A program made the position numbers and the translations under genes. Under the pieces are notes generated by a model that saw only the letters and a program-made list of their open reading frames with translations, was not told the origin of the DNA and made no database searches. Shown piece by piece: positions 32,182 through 40,173 of a DNA stretch of 64,000 bases (positions within the stretch are counted from its first letter, which is position 1; every line of letters starts with the position of its first letter). Source of the stretch: Kribbella sp. VKM Ac-2568 (GTDB lineage Bacteria; Actinomycetota; Actinomycetes; Propionibacteriales; Kribbellaceae). The stretch covers positions 496,001 through 560,000 of the forward strand of contig NZ_SLVF01000001.1 in the NCBI RefSeq assembly GCF_004345365.1, given 5' to 3'.

Positions 32182-33963
32182 ATGACCATCACCGACGAAC
32201 TGCCGGAGAGCCCAAACCGGTCAGGAGACCACGTCTTGCAGGAGAACACATCCAGCACCAGTACTGGCGAGCTCGCCAACGTACCCCTCACAGGTGCTGA
32301 CAAAGTCGCCTACGCCTTCTATGCCACCGCGGCAACCGCCGCCCTCGTCGGTCAGGTCTGGGCCGGCGTCACCCACATCCCTTGGCCGGAGGAAGGCTTC
32401 TCGCCGTTCCTCAAGATCGCCCTCGTCACCCCAGCGGTCGCCGTCATCGAACTCGGTGGCGTCGCCACCGCCGCCCTCGCCGACCTGCGCCGGCGCAAGG
32501 GTGAGCAGGCCTATGCCTACCGGGCCATGTCGTTGTTCGCGGCTGTCGTCGCGCTCGTTTTCAACGTGGTAGGCCACTGGCGGCCGGAGGAGCGGTTCCT
32601 CGCCTTCGGCTTCGGCGGACTGTCCGCGTTCGCCTACGTGCTCTGGCTGATCCACAGCTCCGCCCGCCGCCGTGACGCGCTGCGCCGCGCCGGGCAGATG
32701 GCGACCACCGGCCCTGTGTACGGCGTGGTGCAGTGGGCGCGGGAGCCCAAGGTCACCTGGCTGGCCCGGGGCCTGGCGCTGGAGCACGGCTACGGCCTGT
32801 ACGAGAGCCTCCGGGTGGCCCGTGTGCAGATGCGCAACAACGCGCGCCGCGACGCGATCGCCGGGACCGTTGCCGAGTACATCCGCTCCGAGCACCAGGA
32901 CGAGCGACTCGCGAAGATCGCCGAGACGACGTACGACGCGGACCGGCTGGCCGGGATGCTCGAGGAGCGGATCAACTACGAGGTCGTCACGAACAAACTG
33001 ACGCTGGCGATCTCCCCGCCCCCGCCGGAGCCCGAGCCGCAGCCGGTCCAGGAAGAGCGGACCGATCTCCGCGCCGCGGTCTGGGTGGTCGAGGGCACCA
33101 CCCCGCCGCCGGTGCAGCAGATCCCGGTACAGCAGCTGCCGGCCCAGCGGATCCGTCCGACCGGTGGCGTGCCGATTCGGGACGACGAGCAGTGGGGCGA
33201 GGCGATGACCGGCGAACTGATGGCCGTCGACTACCTCCCCTACGACCGGACCACGGACGAGGCGCACGACGCCGAGGTGGTCGAGGAAGCGGCCGCCGCT
33301 GCCGCGGCCCAGCAGCCGGTCGTGGCCAAGCCGCGTCCCGAGTCGCCTTTCGCCCAGCCGCAGCCGTCCGCACCGCCTGCCGTTCCCCAGCCTGTCGTTT
33401 CGCAGCCTGCCGTCTCGCAGCCTGTCGTTTCGCAGCCTGTCGTCGAGCAGCAGCCTGTGGTTACGGAGCCGGTGGCGGTCGAGGAGCAGCACGTCGTGCA
33501 GGCGGCGCCGCAGCCGGTCGTGAAGCCTGCCGCGAGGCCGGCCGTAGCCAAGCCTGCACCGGTCAAGAAGCAGCCGAAGACCGTGGTGCGCAACACTGTT
33601 CCGCAGTCGGTCGCCCCGGTGGCCGAAGAGCCGAAGGTCGTCGCGGCCCCGGAGCCCGAGCTGGTCCCGGCTCAGGTCGAGGAGCCCGCCGTCGTCGCCC
33701 GCGAGGTGACCTCCCGGACCACGTCGGCCAGTTCGTCACCCCGGCCCGCGCCGAAGGCCGCATCGTCCCGCGGCGACCTGGACAAGAAGCGGATGCGCGC
33801 CTGGGCCCTGCTGTCCGACTGGCCGTCGGACCGTCCGCGCAACGCCGAGACCCTCGCCTCCGCGATCGCCTCGACCATCAAGGACGCCGGGGACTTCATC
33901 ACGCAGTACGACGCAGAACACGGGACCAGCAACCTCACGCTGGTCTCCAACTCGCAGAACTGA
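32182..33963 (+). CDS. Four-helix membrane protein (DUF2637-like) with long repeat-rich cytoplasmic tail
   Basis: 593 residues. GGAGG is 6 nt before ATG 32182. Four membrane helices lie at about 42-62, 72-98, 113-131 and 140-160, resembling the DUF2637/SpdB-like layout seen in actinobacterial mobile-element and developmental proteins. Residues 160-280 are helical and charged. From about 280 to 540 the sequence becomes Pro/Gln/Val-rich, with tandem QPVVSQP/QPAVSQP units at about 405-430. A conserved-looking C-terminal domain (about 535-593) reads KRMRAWALLSDWPSDRPRNAETLASAI, which looks like a small helix-turn-helix. Function unknown. A perfect 22-bp hairpin follows the stop. Confidence 0.85.
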   Translation: MTITDELPESPNRSGDHVLQENTSSTSTGELANVPLTGADKVAYAFYATAATAALVGQVWAGVTHIPWPEEGFSPFLKIALVTPAVAVIELGGVATAALADLRRRKGEQAYAYRAMSLFAAVVALVFNVVGHWRPEERFLAFGFGGLSAFAYVLWLIHSSARRRDALRRAGQMATTGPVYGVVQWAREPKVTWLARGLALEHGYGLYESLRVARVQMRNNARRDAIAGTVAEYIRSEHQDERLAKIAETTYDADRLAGMLEERINYEVVTNKLTLAISPPPPEPEPQPVQEERTDLRAAVWVVEGTTPPPVQQIPVQQLPAQRIRPTGGVPIRDDEQWGEAMTGELMAVDYLPYDRTTDEAHDAEVVEEAAAAAAAQQPVVAKPRPESPFAQPQPSAPPAVPQPVVSQPAVSQPVVSQPVVEQQPVVTEPVAVEEQHVVQAAPQPVVKPAARPAVAKPAPVKKQPKTVVRNTVPQSVAPVAEEPKVVAAPEPELVPAQVEEPAVVAREVTSRTTSASSSPRPAPKAASSRGDLDKKRMRAWALLSDWPSDRPRNAETLASAIASTIKDAGDFITQYDAEHGTSNLTLVSNSQN

Positions 33964-33967
33964 GCTC

Positions 33968-34020
33968 CACACCCGACGGGGGAAGTTGCTTGATCCAGGC
34001 AACTTCCCCCGTCGGGTGTG
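33968..34020 (+). terminator. Perfect 22-bp stem hairpin after the DUF2637-like gene
   Basis: Arms 33968-33989 and 33999-34020 are exact complements with a 9-nt loop (TTGATCCAG). The left arm starts 5 nt after the TGA stop. No T-run follows, as is common for actinobacterial terminators. The stem is longer than usual, so an additional role in mRNA stability or as a bidirectional terminator facing the P450 relic is possible. Confidence 0.85.
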
Positions 34021-34134
34021 CGCCTGCGGCTGGACCAACCTCGCAATGCTCGTCAGCGCCGTCGGCGCGGAGCTGTCGTCAACCGACTGCCCACGCGGCG
34101 TACGTCGTACCGGCTGCCTCCCTCAGCGGGAGGG

Positions 34135-34296
34135 TTATCCCAGGTTCGCGGGGAGTTCCGCGAGGCCGCTGACCAGGACGCGGCGCCATTCGAGGTCCTC
34201 GGCGGGCTTGGCCAGGCTCAGGTCGGGGAAACGGCGGAGGAGGGCGAGCAGGGACTCCTGCAACTCGATGCGGGCCATCTCCGCGAACTGCCCCGG
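34135..34296 (-). pseudogene. Cytochrome P450 C-terminal relic
   Basis: The minus strand encodes PGQFAEMARIELQESLLALL, RRFPDLSLAK and EDLEWRRVLVSGLAELP. This is the end of a bacterial P450: the helix after the haem-binding cysteine, then the terminal beta hairpin with the family RG.xELP-like pattern. The haem-ligand position reads Trp (AWPGQ) where Cys is required, and nothing upstream resembles the other 350 residues. A short open frame from ATG 34329 could be translated but would not bind haem. It is a decay remnant. Confidence 0.65.
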
Positions 34297-34357
34297 CCAC
34301 GCCTCGTCGTACTCCGCCAGCACGGTCATCGCCCACCCCTCTCGCTCGCCTCCGAGG

Positions 34358-35080
34358 CTAGCGGCGGGAAAGCCCAAGAGCCGAGATCATGACGGCGGTG
34401 CCGAGGGTCAGCAGCAGGGCGCTGCCGATCAGGGCGCCGACGGCGATGCCCTGGATGGCGGGGAGTTTGCCGCCGACGCTGACGTCGACGTCGACGGCCG
34501 GTGATCCGTCGGCGTTCATGATCACGACGGCCCAGTCGCCCTCGGTTGCGTTCCAGCCGAGCGTCCGGGCTCCGGTTCCCGTGTCGGAGGCGACCCAGAA
34601 GGACTGCGTGGCCGGAGCTGCGGTCGGCCGTCCACCCGGGAGGGTCGTGGTCACGACCTCGAAGGGATCGACCGCGATGTCCGAGACCTCGTCATGACCA
34701 AAGCCGTCGAGGTACTTCGCCACCTCGGCGGCCGGGCCGATGCCGACGAACAGCGGTACTCCGTTGTTCCTCGACTCCAGCTGGATCCGGACGTCCCCCA
34801 GGAAGTCGTCGGCGTACAGGTCGTCGGGGCCGGCGCCGCTCAGCTCGAGCGAGGGGACGGACACCGCGGAGGTCTCCGTGCTGACCCGCTCGGGGCCGGC
34901 CCGGAAGTAGCCGTCATCGTCGCGCTGCTGGTTCGCCCACACGGCGGTTCCGCCGATGGCCAGCAGGATGACGCCGGTCAGGATCAGGAGGGTGCCCAGG
35001 CTGACCAGCAGTGCACGCGGGCCGTTCCGGGAGCGGGGTGGTGTGGTGGCCGGTACCGGGGCGATCGGTGTGGTGGTCAT
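34358..35080 (-). CDS. Two-helix membrane protein of unknown function
   Basis: 240 residues from ATG 35080, overlapping the stop of the CPBP protease gene (ATGA). A Pro/Thr-rich start precedes helix 1 (LLVSLGTLLILTGVILLAIGG, about 24-44). An extracytoplasmic domain of about 150 residues follows, with GVPLFVGIGPAAEVAKYLDG and SFWVASDTGTGARTLGW. Helix 2 (GIAVGALIGSALLLTLGTAV) lies near the C-terminus. No catalytic motif. It is the last gene of a regulated operon with an ABC exporter and a CPBP protease, so a role in envelope defence or immunity is possible (inference). Confidence 0.8.
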   Translation of the reverse strand: MTTTPIAPVPATTPPRSRNGPRALLVSLGTLLILTGVILLAIGGTAVWANQQRDDDGYFRAGPERVSTETSAVSVPSLELSGAGPDDLYADDFLGDVRIQLESRNNGVPLFVGIGPAAEVAKYLDGFGHDEVSDIAVDPFEVVTTTLPGGRPTAAPATQSFWVASDTGTGARTLGWNATEGDWAVVIMNADGSPAVDVDVSVGGKLPAIQGIAVGALIGSALLLTLGTAVMISALGLSRR

Positions 35081-35880
35081 GAGACGGCCTCCGTGACCGT
35101 GGCCGGGCGACGAACGGGCTCGATACTGTCGACGGGGGCGGGACTGGTCCAGAAGTGGCGGTTGAAGACCAGCAGGCCGACGGCCAGGGCACACCACACC
35201 GCGGCGTACAGCCAGCTCTCGCGGGAAGCGTCGGCGCCGGCGGACCAGAGATCGGACGTGTTGATGCTGCCTTCGGTGGCGTGGGCGATGAGGGTGATGA
35301 GGACGCTGCCGACGGCGTGGTTGAACAACCACGCGTACCAGAAGGTGAGGGCGATGGTGGTCAGCGCCTCGTGGGGATGCAGCCCGAACGAGGAGATGAA
35401 GAACAAAGGCACGTGCCAGCCGGTGATCGCGGCGGCCATGATCGCGGTGGCGGCGAGCGGGGTGCGGTTCGCCTGGAGTCTCGGCTGGGCGAAGCCGCGG
35501 AAGCTGGGCTCTTCGTTGAGCGGGCCGCTGAACGGGTCGACCATGTTCATGCCGATCACCAAGGCGAGCCCGTACCACGGCGTGAACTGACCGGTGGAAG
35601 GTGCGGTCGCGCCCAGCGCCTGGTTGATCGAGATGGTGACGAAGTGGACCAGGAGCGGTACGGCGATCGCGGCGACGTACCAGACCCACCGGACCCGCCA
35701 GCGGATCACCCGTACTCCGATGCTCCGGAGACCTGCGACTCCTTCGGTGAGGAAGACGACGACGAGGGCGGCGACCAGGGCGCCGGGGGCGAAGAAGCTG
35801 CCGAACGGGACTGCTCCCCAGGCCAGCGCGTAAGCCAGCACGAAGAAGGTGAAGACGGGGTGATTGCGGATGAAGGACAT
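35077..35880 (-). CDS. CPBP-family intramembrane metalloprotease
   Basis: 267 residues with about eight membrane helices. The CPBP/Abi motifs are present: NEEPSFRGFAQPRL (E-E-x3-R), WHVPLFF, and the His-bearing FNHAVGSVLITLIAHAT. Bacterial members process membrane proteins or provide self-immunity to bacteriocins. AGGAGATCC is just upstream of ATG 35880. It sits between an ABC exporter (upstream) and a coupled membrane protein (downstream). Substrate unknown. The active-site residues are all there, so it is probably active. Confidence 0.9.
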   Translation of the reverse strand: MSFIRNHPVFTFFVLAYALAWGAVPFGSFFAPGALVAALVVVFLTEGVAGLRSIGVRVIRWRVRWVWYVAAIAVPLLVHFVTISINQALGATAPSTGQFTPWYGLALVIGMNMVDPFSGPLNEEPSFRGFAQPRLQANRTPLAATAIMAAAITGWHVPLFFISSFGLHPHEALTTIALTFWYAWLFNHAVGSVLITLIAHATEGSINTSDLWSAGADASRESWLYAAVWCALAVGLLVFNRHFWTSPAPVDSIEPVRRPATVTEAVS

Positions 35881-35918
35881 GATGGATCTCCTTGGATCAA
35901 AGGTGGATGAGGCCGGCC

Positions 35919-36641
35919 CTAGCTCACGTCACGGCGAGCGAGGACAGCCGCGGCGAGCAGGGCGGACACGGCCGCGTAGCCGCTGAGACAGAGGACTGCC
36001 GTACCGCGGCCCAAGGTGGCGCCGTCGAGGCCGAGCAACTGGTTGATCAGGCCGTAGGGGAGGTAGGCCACCCAGTCGCCGAGCGCCAGCCCGAGCAACC
36101 TCTCGGCCGGGAACCAGCCGACGATGACGAGCACCGCGGCGGCCTGACTGCGGCAGATGGTGCCGATACTGACGCCGACGATGGCGAACAGCGGGACGGT
36201 GGCGATGGCGCTCACGACGATCACGGGGGTCAGCCCGAGCGTGAGGTCCTCGGCTGCGACGAGTGGTTGTGCGATCGCCAGGGCCAGACCCATCGCGGCC
36301 GCGCCGACGACGATGGCGAACGCCGTGTAGGTGGCCAGACTCGCCATCAGCAGGCGTGACCTGCGGGGCGCGGCGAGGAGGCGCTGGGTGATGGTGCCGT
36401 ACCGGTAGTCGCCCGCGACCCCGCTCGCGGCGTACAGGCAGACGATGATCGTGACGATGACGCCGACCGTGATCATCACCGGCTCGCGTACCTCGACCGG
36501 CTCGACGTAGGCGACCCCGAGATTGGTGCCGAGGTCGGCGAGGACCATGACCAGTACGGCGGCCACTGCGCCGAGCAGGACGCCGTAGGTACTGCGGAGC
36601 GTCCGCAGACCGAGGACCTGGGAGTGAATCAGCGTGATCAT
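35919..36641 (-). CDS. ABC exporter permease (ABC-2 type)
   Basis: 240 residues from ATG 36641, overlapping the stop of the ATPase gene by 4 bp. Six helices are visible, beginning LRSTYGVLLGAVAAVLVMVLADLG. The hallmark of this group, DYRYGTITQRLLAAPRRSRLL, follows helix 2. It partners the ATPase immediately upstream to export an unknown lipid or peptide. Proteins with this look are often annotated as daunorubicin-resistance or copper-permease-like. Likely inserts as a homodimer with two ATPase copies. Confidence 0.88.
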   Translation of the reverse strand: MITLIHSQVLGLRTLRSTYGVLLGAVAAVLVMVLADLGTNLGVAYVEPVEVREPVMITVGVIVTIIVCLYAASGVAGDYRYGTITQRLLAAPRRSRLLMASLATYTAFAIVVGAAAMGLALAIAQPLVAAEDLTLGLTPVIVVSAIATVPLFAIVGVSIGTICRSQAAAVLVIVGWFPAERLLGLALGDWVAYLPYGLINQLLGLDGATLGRGTAVLCLSGYAAVSALLAAAVLARRDVS

Positions 36642-37588
36642 CGGATCTCCTCGGATTGCGTGGTGAGCGCGAGGAAGGTGTCCTCGAGGCTCGGGGTCTC
36701 GTCGGTGATCTCGGAGAGCACGAGGCCGTGCTCGAGCGCCAGCCGGCCGATCTGTTCGGGCGGGCAACCGGTGACGACGACCGCGCCGTCCGGTCCGGCG
36801 ATTCCGGTGAACCCGGCGGCGGCCAGGGCGGTGACCAGCACGTCCGGCTGCGCAGTACGGACGCGCACCTGGTGCGACGCGTGCGCCGCGAGGAGCGTGT
36901 CGAGCGGAGCTTGGGTGACGAGCCGACCGGCCTTGATGACCACGACGTCGTCCACGGTCTGCGCGACCTCTGCCAGCACGTGACTCGAGAGCAGGATCGT
37001 GCGGCCCTCCGCGGCCAGACCGCGCAGGAACTCGCGCAGCCAGCGGATGCCTTCGGGGTCGAGACCGTTCGCGGGCTCGTCCAGGACCAGAACCGCGGGA
37101 TCGCCCATCAGGGCGCCGGCCAGACCTAGCCGCTGGCGCATTCCGAGGGAGAAGCCGCCGACCCGGCGGTCGGCTGCGGCGTCGAGTTCGACCAGTTCCA
37201 GCAGCGAACCGACCCGTGAGCGCGATGCGCCGGCCTCGGCCGCGAGCATCGCCAGGTGGTTCCGCGCGGTCCGGGCCGGATGAGTCGTTGCCTCGAGCAT
37301 CGACCCGACGGTGCTCAGCGGCCGGCGGAGGTCGCGGTACCGGCGGCCGTCGATGCGGCAGTTGCCCTCGGTCGGTGCGACGAGTCCGAGCAGAGCCCGC
37401 AGCGTCGTCGTCTTGCCGGAGCCGTTGGCACCGAGGAAACCGGTGATCGTCCCGGCGCTGACCGAGAAGCTGAGCCGGTCCACCGCCCGCACCGAGCCGT
37501 AGTCCTTGCTCAGTCCGTCGACCTCGATGATCGACGGCGATCGGCCGGCCCCGGTGGGCTCGTTCTGGATGATTCGGGTCTTGAGCAT
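36638..37588 (-). CDS. ABC exporter ATP-binding protein
   Basis: 316 residues; GGAGG is 4 nt before ATG 37588. The core is at about 20-235: Walker A GANGSGKTTT, signature FSLGMRQRLGLAGAL (an S-L-G-M-R variant of LSGGQ, common in the CcmA/DrrA group), Walker B AVLVLDEP, then an H-loop in ILLSSHVLAEV. The C-terminal extension (about 236-316) is the DrrA-like regulatory tail. First gene of the exporter-CPBP operon and directly downstream of the LuxR-type response regulator, whose product probably controls it. Confidence 0.93.
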   Translation of the reverse strand: MLKTRIIQNEPTGAGRSPSIIEVDGLSKDYGSVRAVDRLSFSVSAGTITGFLGANGSGKTTTLRALLGLVAPTEGNCRIDGRRYRDLRRPLSTVGSMLEATTHPARTARNHLAMLAAEAGASRSRVGSLLELVELDAAADRRVGGFSLGMRQRLGLAGALMGDPAVLVLDEPANGLDPEGIRWLREFLRGLAAEGRTILLSSHVLAEVAQTVDDVVVIKAGRLVTQAPLDTLLAAHASHQVRVRTAQPDVLVTALAAAGFTGIAGPDGAVVVTGCPPEQIGRLALEHGLVLSEITDETPSLEDTFLALTTQSEEIR

Positions 37589-37691
37589 CGTTCCTCCACT
37601 GGCAGCGTCTCCGTCGAGACTCGCCCCGGCGGGCGCGTTCGGCAGCCCGGTCAGCCGGTGGAGGTGGGGTACGGGTTTCTGGTGTCCGTCG

Positions 37692-38336
37692 TCAGGCGCG
37701 CAGGTAGAGCAGGACGGCCAGCACCCGGCGGGACTCGCTGCGAGTGGACGGGATACCGAGCTTGGTGAAGATGCCGGACACGTACTTCTCCGCGGCCCGC
37801 AGGGTGATCACCAGCGCGTCGGCGATGCCCTGGTTGGAGGCGCCGGTAGCCATCAGCTCCAGCGCCTCGCGCTCGCGCGGGGTGAGCAGAGCGAGCGGAT
37901 CGTCGCCGCGCCGCCGCTGCAGCAGAGTGGAGACGATCTTCGGATCGATGGCCGAACCGCCGCCGGCCACCCGCCGGACCGCGCCGGTGAAGTCGTCGAC
38001 GTCGCTGATCCGGTCCTTCAGCAGGTAGCCGACACCCTCGGCGGACTCCGACAGGAGTTGCATGGCCAGCCCGAGCTCGAGGTACTGCGACAGCACCAGG
38101 ACGCCGACCTCCGGGTGGCGTTCCCGGATCTGCAGAGCGGCGCGCATGCCCTCGTCGTTGTGCGTGGGCGGCAACCGGATGTCGAGGATCGCGACCTCCG
38201 GCGGGAAGCTGCGCACGTACCTGAGCAGGTCGTCGGCGTTGTCGTACGCCGCGACCACCTCGAGCCCTGCCTCGGTCAGGATCCGGGTCACTCCCTCGCG
38301 CAGCAGGACGCTGTCCTCGGCGATCGCTACTCGCAT
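37692..38336 (-). CDS. NarL/LuxR-type response regulator
   Basis: 214 residues from ATG 38336. The receiver opens RVAIAEDSVLLREGVTRIL, with the phosphoacceptor in EVAILDIRLPPTHNDEG, Ser/Thr in LVLSQYLE and Lys in YLLKDRISDVDDF. The output helix-turn-helix reads LTPREREALELMATGASNQGIA, followed by TLRAAEKYVSGIFTKLG. The start overlaps the last 10 nt of its sensor kinase gene. Located 103 nt upstream of the ABC exporter operon on the same strand. Confidence 0.94.
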   Translation of the reverse strand: MRVAIAEDSVLLREGVTRILTEAGLEVVAAYDNADDLLRYVRSFPPEVAILDIRLPPTHNDEGMRAALQIRERHPEVGVLVLSQYLELGLAMQLLSESAEGVGYLLKDRISDVDDFTGAVRRVAGGGSAIDPKIVSTLLQRRRGDDPLALLTPREREALELMATGASNQGIADALVITLRAAEKYVSGIFTKLGIPSTRSESRRVLAVLLYLRA

Positions 38337-40084
38337 GGGATCTCCGCTTCCAGCCGGGTCCCGCCACCGGCAGGACTCCAGACCCGCAACCGGCCGCCGA
38401 CCGCCTCGACCCGGTCGGCGAGCCCGCGCAGGCCGGTCCCGCGCTCGGTGTCCGCACCGCCGAGACCATCGTCGGTCACTTCGACGACTACCTTTCCGGC
38501 TGACCGGGTGACCCGGACGGATGCGTTCTTCGCGTGCGCGTGTTTGCCGATGTTGGTCAGGCTCTCGCTGACCACGTAGTACGCGGCGACCTCGACCCGC
38601 TCGGGCAGCCGACCACCGACTTCGACGTCCAGTGCGACCGGTACTGCGCCCTGCGCGGCCAGGGACTCCAGCGCGACGGCCAGCCCGTGACCGGTCAGCA
38701 CGGCGGGATGGATGCCGCGTGCCACGTCGCGGAGTTCGTCCAGCGAGACGCTGATCTCCTGTTTCGCTCGCAGCAGCCGTGCCCTGGTCTCCGTCTCGGT
38801 CTCGGTCGCGGAGCCGCCGGCGATCAGCCCGAGCTCGAGCGCCAGCGCGACCAGGCGCTGCTGGGCACCGTCGTGCAGGTTGCGCTCGAGTCGCTGCCGC
38901 TCCTTCTGACCGGCGTCGAGAACGCGTGCTCGTGACCCTTGCAGCTCGCGCAGCCGGGCTCGGAGCTCGGCCTGCAGCCGGCTGTTCTCGAGGGCGATGC
39001 CGGCCGCCGCGGCCACGGCATCCAGCAGTTCCCGCTCGTCCTCGAGCGACCGGTCGAACTCGAGCGCGACGACCGGCTCGCCGTCGCGGTGGATCACCCG
39101 CGTCGCCCTTCCGTCCCCGGGACCGGCCAGGGTGACGGCATGCCCTTCGGCATCGGCCCAACTCCCGTACTGCGGCAGCCAGTAGGCGAGGCGCAACGAG
39201 GGATCGTGCAGAGCCCGGGCCAGTGGTTCGCGCAGATCTTTGGTCGGCTCCGCACGCAGCTCGAGTAGCAGCCCGCCGACATCGGTCCGGGCCAGCCGCG
39301 CGTCCAGCAGGCCCAGCAGGAACGCGACCGGCGCGAGCCCGAGTGCCGCGAAGGTGATGTGCCGGACGGTCTCGACGTGTGCCCAGCCACGAAGACCGGC
39401 GATGAAGAGGATGGCGAGCATGATCAGCGCCAGGCCGAAGGTGTCCACCAGCAGCGCGGCCGGGCGTCGGCGCGTCTGGCTCGCGATCGGCCGCCGGAGC
39501 AGCAGGGCGGCGCCGATCAGCAGCAGCGCGCTCATCGCGATCAGCTGGAACTGCTCGATCCGAGCGGCCGCAGCCGGGTTCTCCGTGACCGCGAACAGGC
39601 TGTCCGGATTGATCCCGAGCATGACCTTCGCGAGCTGCAGGATCCCGGCGACGGCGTACCCGGCAAGCACGACCACCTGTCGCGGCCGGCCCTCCAGCCG
39701 TCCGCTGGGATAGGCCAGGAAGACGTGCAGGAACATCGCCGACGGCAGCATGTCGAGCAGGTGACCGAGGGACAGCAGGATGGGCACCGCCGACCACTGC
39801 AGGGCGGTCAGCGCCATCACGAACGCCGTCGCGATCATCAGCGGACCGAGCCTACTGGCGGGCCGGCGCCACCAGGCGATGGCTCCGCTGATCAGGTACG
39901 GGACGGTGATCCAGTTGAACAGGAACGCCTGCAGCCCGGGCCGGACCAGTTCGTCACCGGCCATCGCGAGGACGATCGAGACAACCAGCGTGGCGAGTCC
40001 CCCGACGACGGTCGCCCACAGAGCCAACGGCCCCGGGCCATGCGGCAGCCGCCCAGCCGGTTCGAGCGTCGATGCCGAGGCCAC
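38327..40084 (-). CDS. DesK/NarX-type sensor histidine kinase
   Basis: 585 residues from GTG 40084 (GGGGTGGG close upstream); an in-frame TTG at 40138 would add 18 residues of doubtful sequence. Eight or so membrane helices fill residues 20-270, with no large external domain, suggesting it senses a membrane event. A GAF-like region follows. The HisKA_3 box is ERQRLERNLHDGAQQRLVAL (His in N-L-H-D-G), and the short HATPase ends with DDGLGG and GTGLRGLADRV. It phosphorylates the LuxR-type regulator overlapping its end. Such kinases often control envelope-stress exporters like the one that follows. Confidence 0.92.
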   Translation of the reverse strand: MASASTLEPAGRLPHGPGPLALWATVVGGLATLVVSIVLAMAGDELVRPGLQAFLFNWITVPYLISGAIAWWRRPASRLGPLMIATAFVMALTALQWSAVPILLSLGHLLDMLPSAMFLHVFLAYPSGRLEGRPRQVVVLAGYAVAGILQLAKVMLGINPDSLFAVTENPAAAARIEQFQLIAMSALLLIGAALLLRRPIASQTRRRPAALLVDTFGLALIMLAILFIAGLRGWAHVETVRHITFAALGLAPVAFLLGLLDARLARTDVGGLLLELRAEPTKDLREPLARALHDPSLRLAYWLPQYGSWADAEGHAVTLAGPGDGRATRVIHRDGEPVVALEFDRSLEDERELLDAVAAAAGIALENSRLQAELRARLRELQGSRARVLDAGQKERQRLERNLHDGAQQRLVALALELGLIAGGSATETETETRARLLRAKQEISVSLDELRDVARGIHPAVLTGHGLAVALESLAAQGAVPVALDVEVGGRLPERVEVAAYYVVSESLTNIGKHAHAKNASVRVTRSAGKVVVEVTDDGLGGADTERGTGLRGLADRVEAVGGRLRVWSPAGGGTRLEAEIPCE

Positions 40085-40173
40085 AGACCCACCCCATCCT
40101 CCACCGGTCAGCCTGCTCCCATCACCCGGCCGAGGCAATGCCCGACCTCCGCCGACCCTCGACCCGGGGGGTG

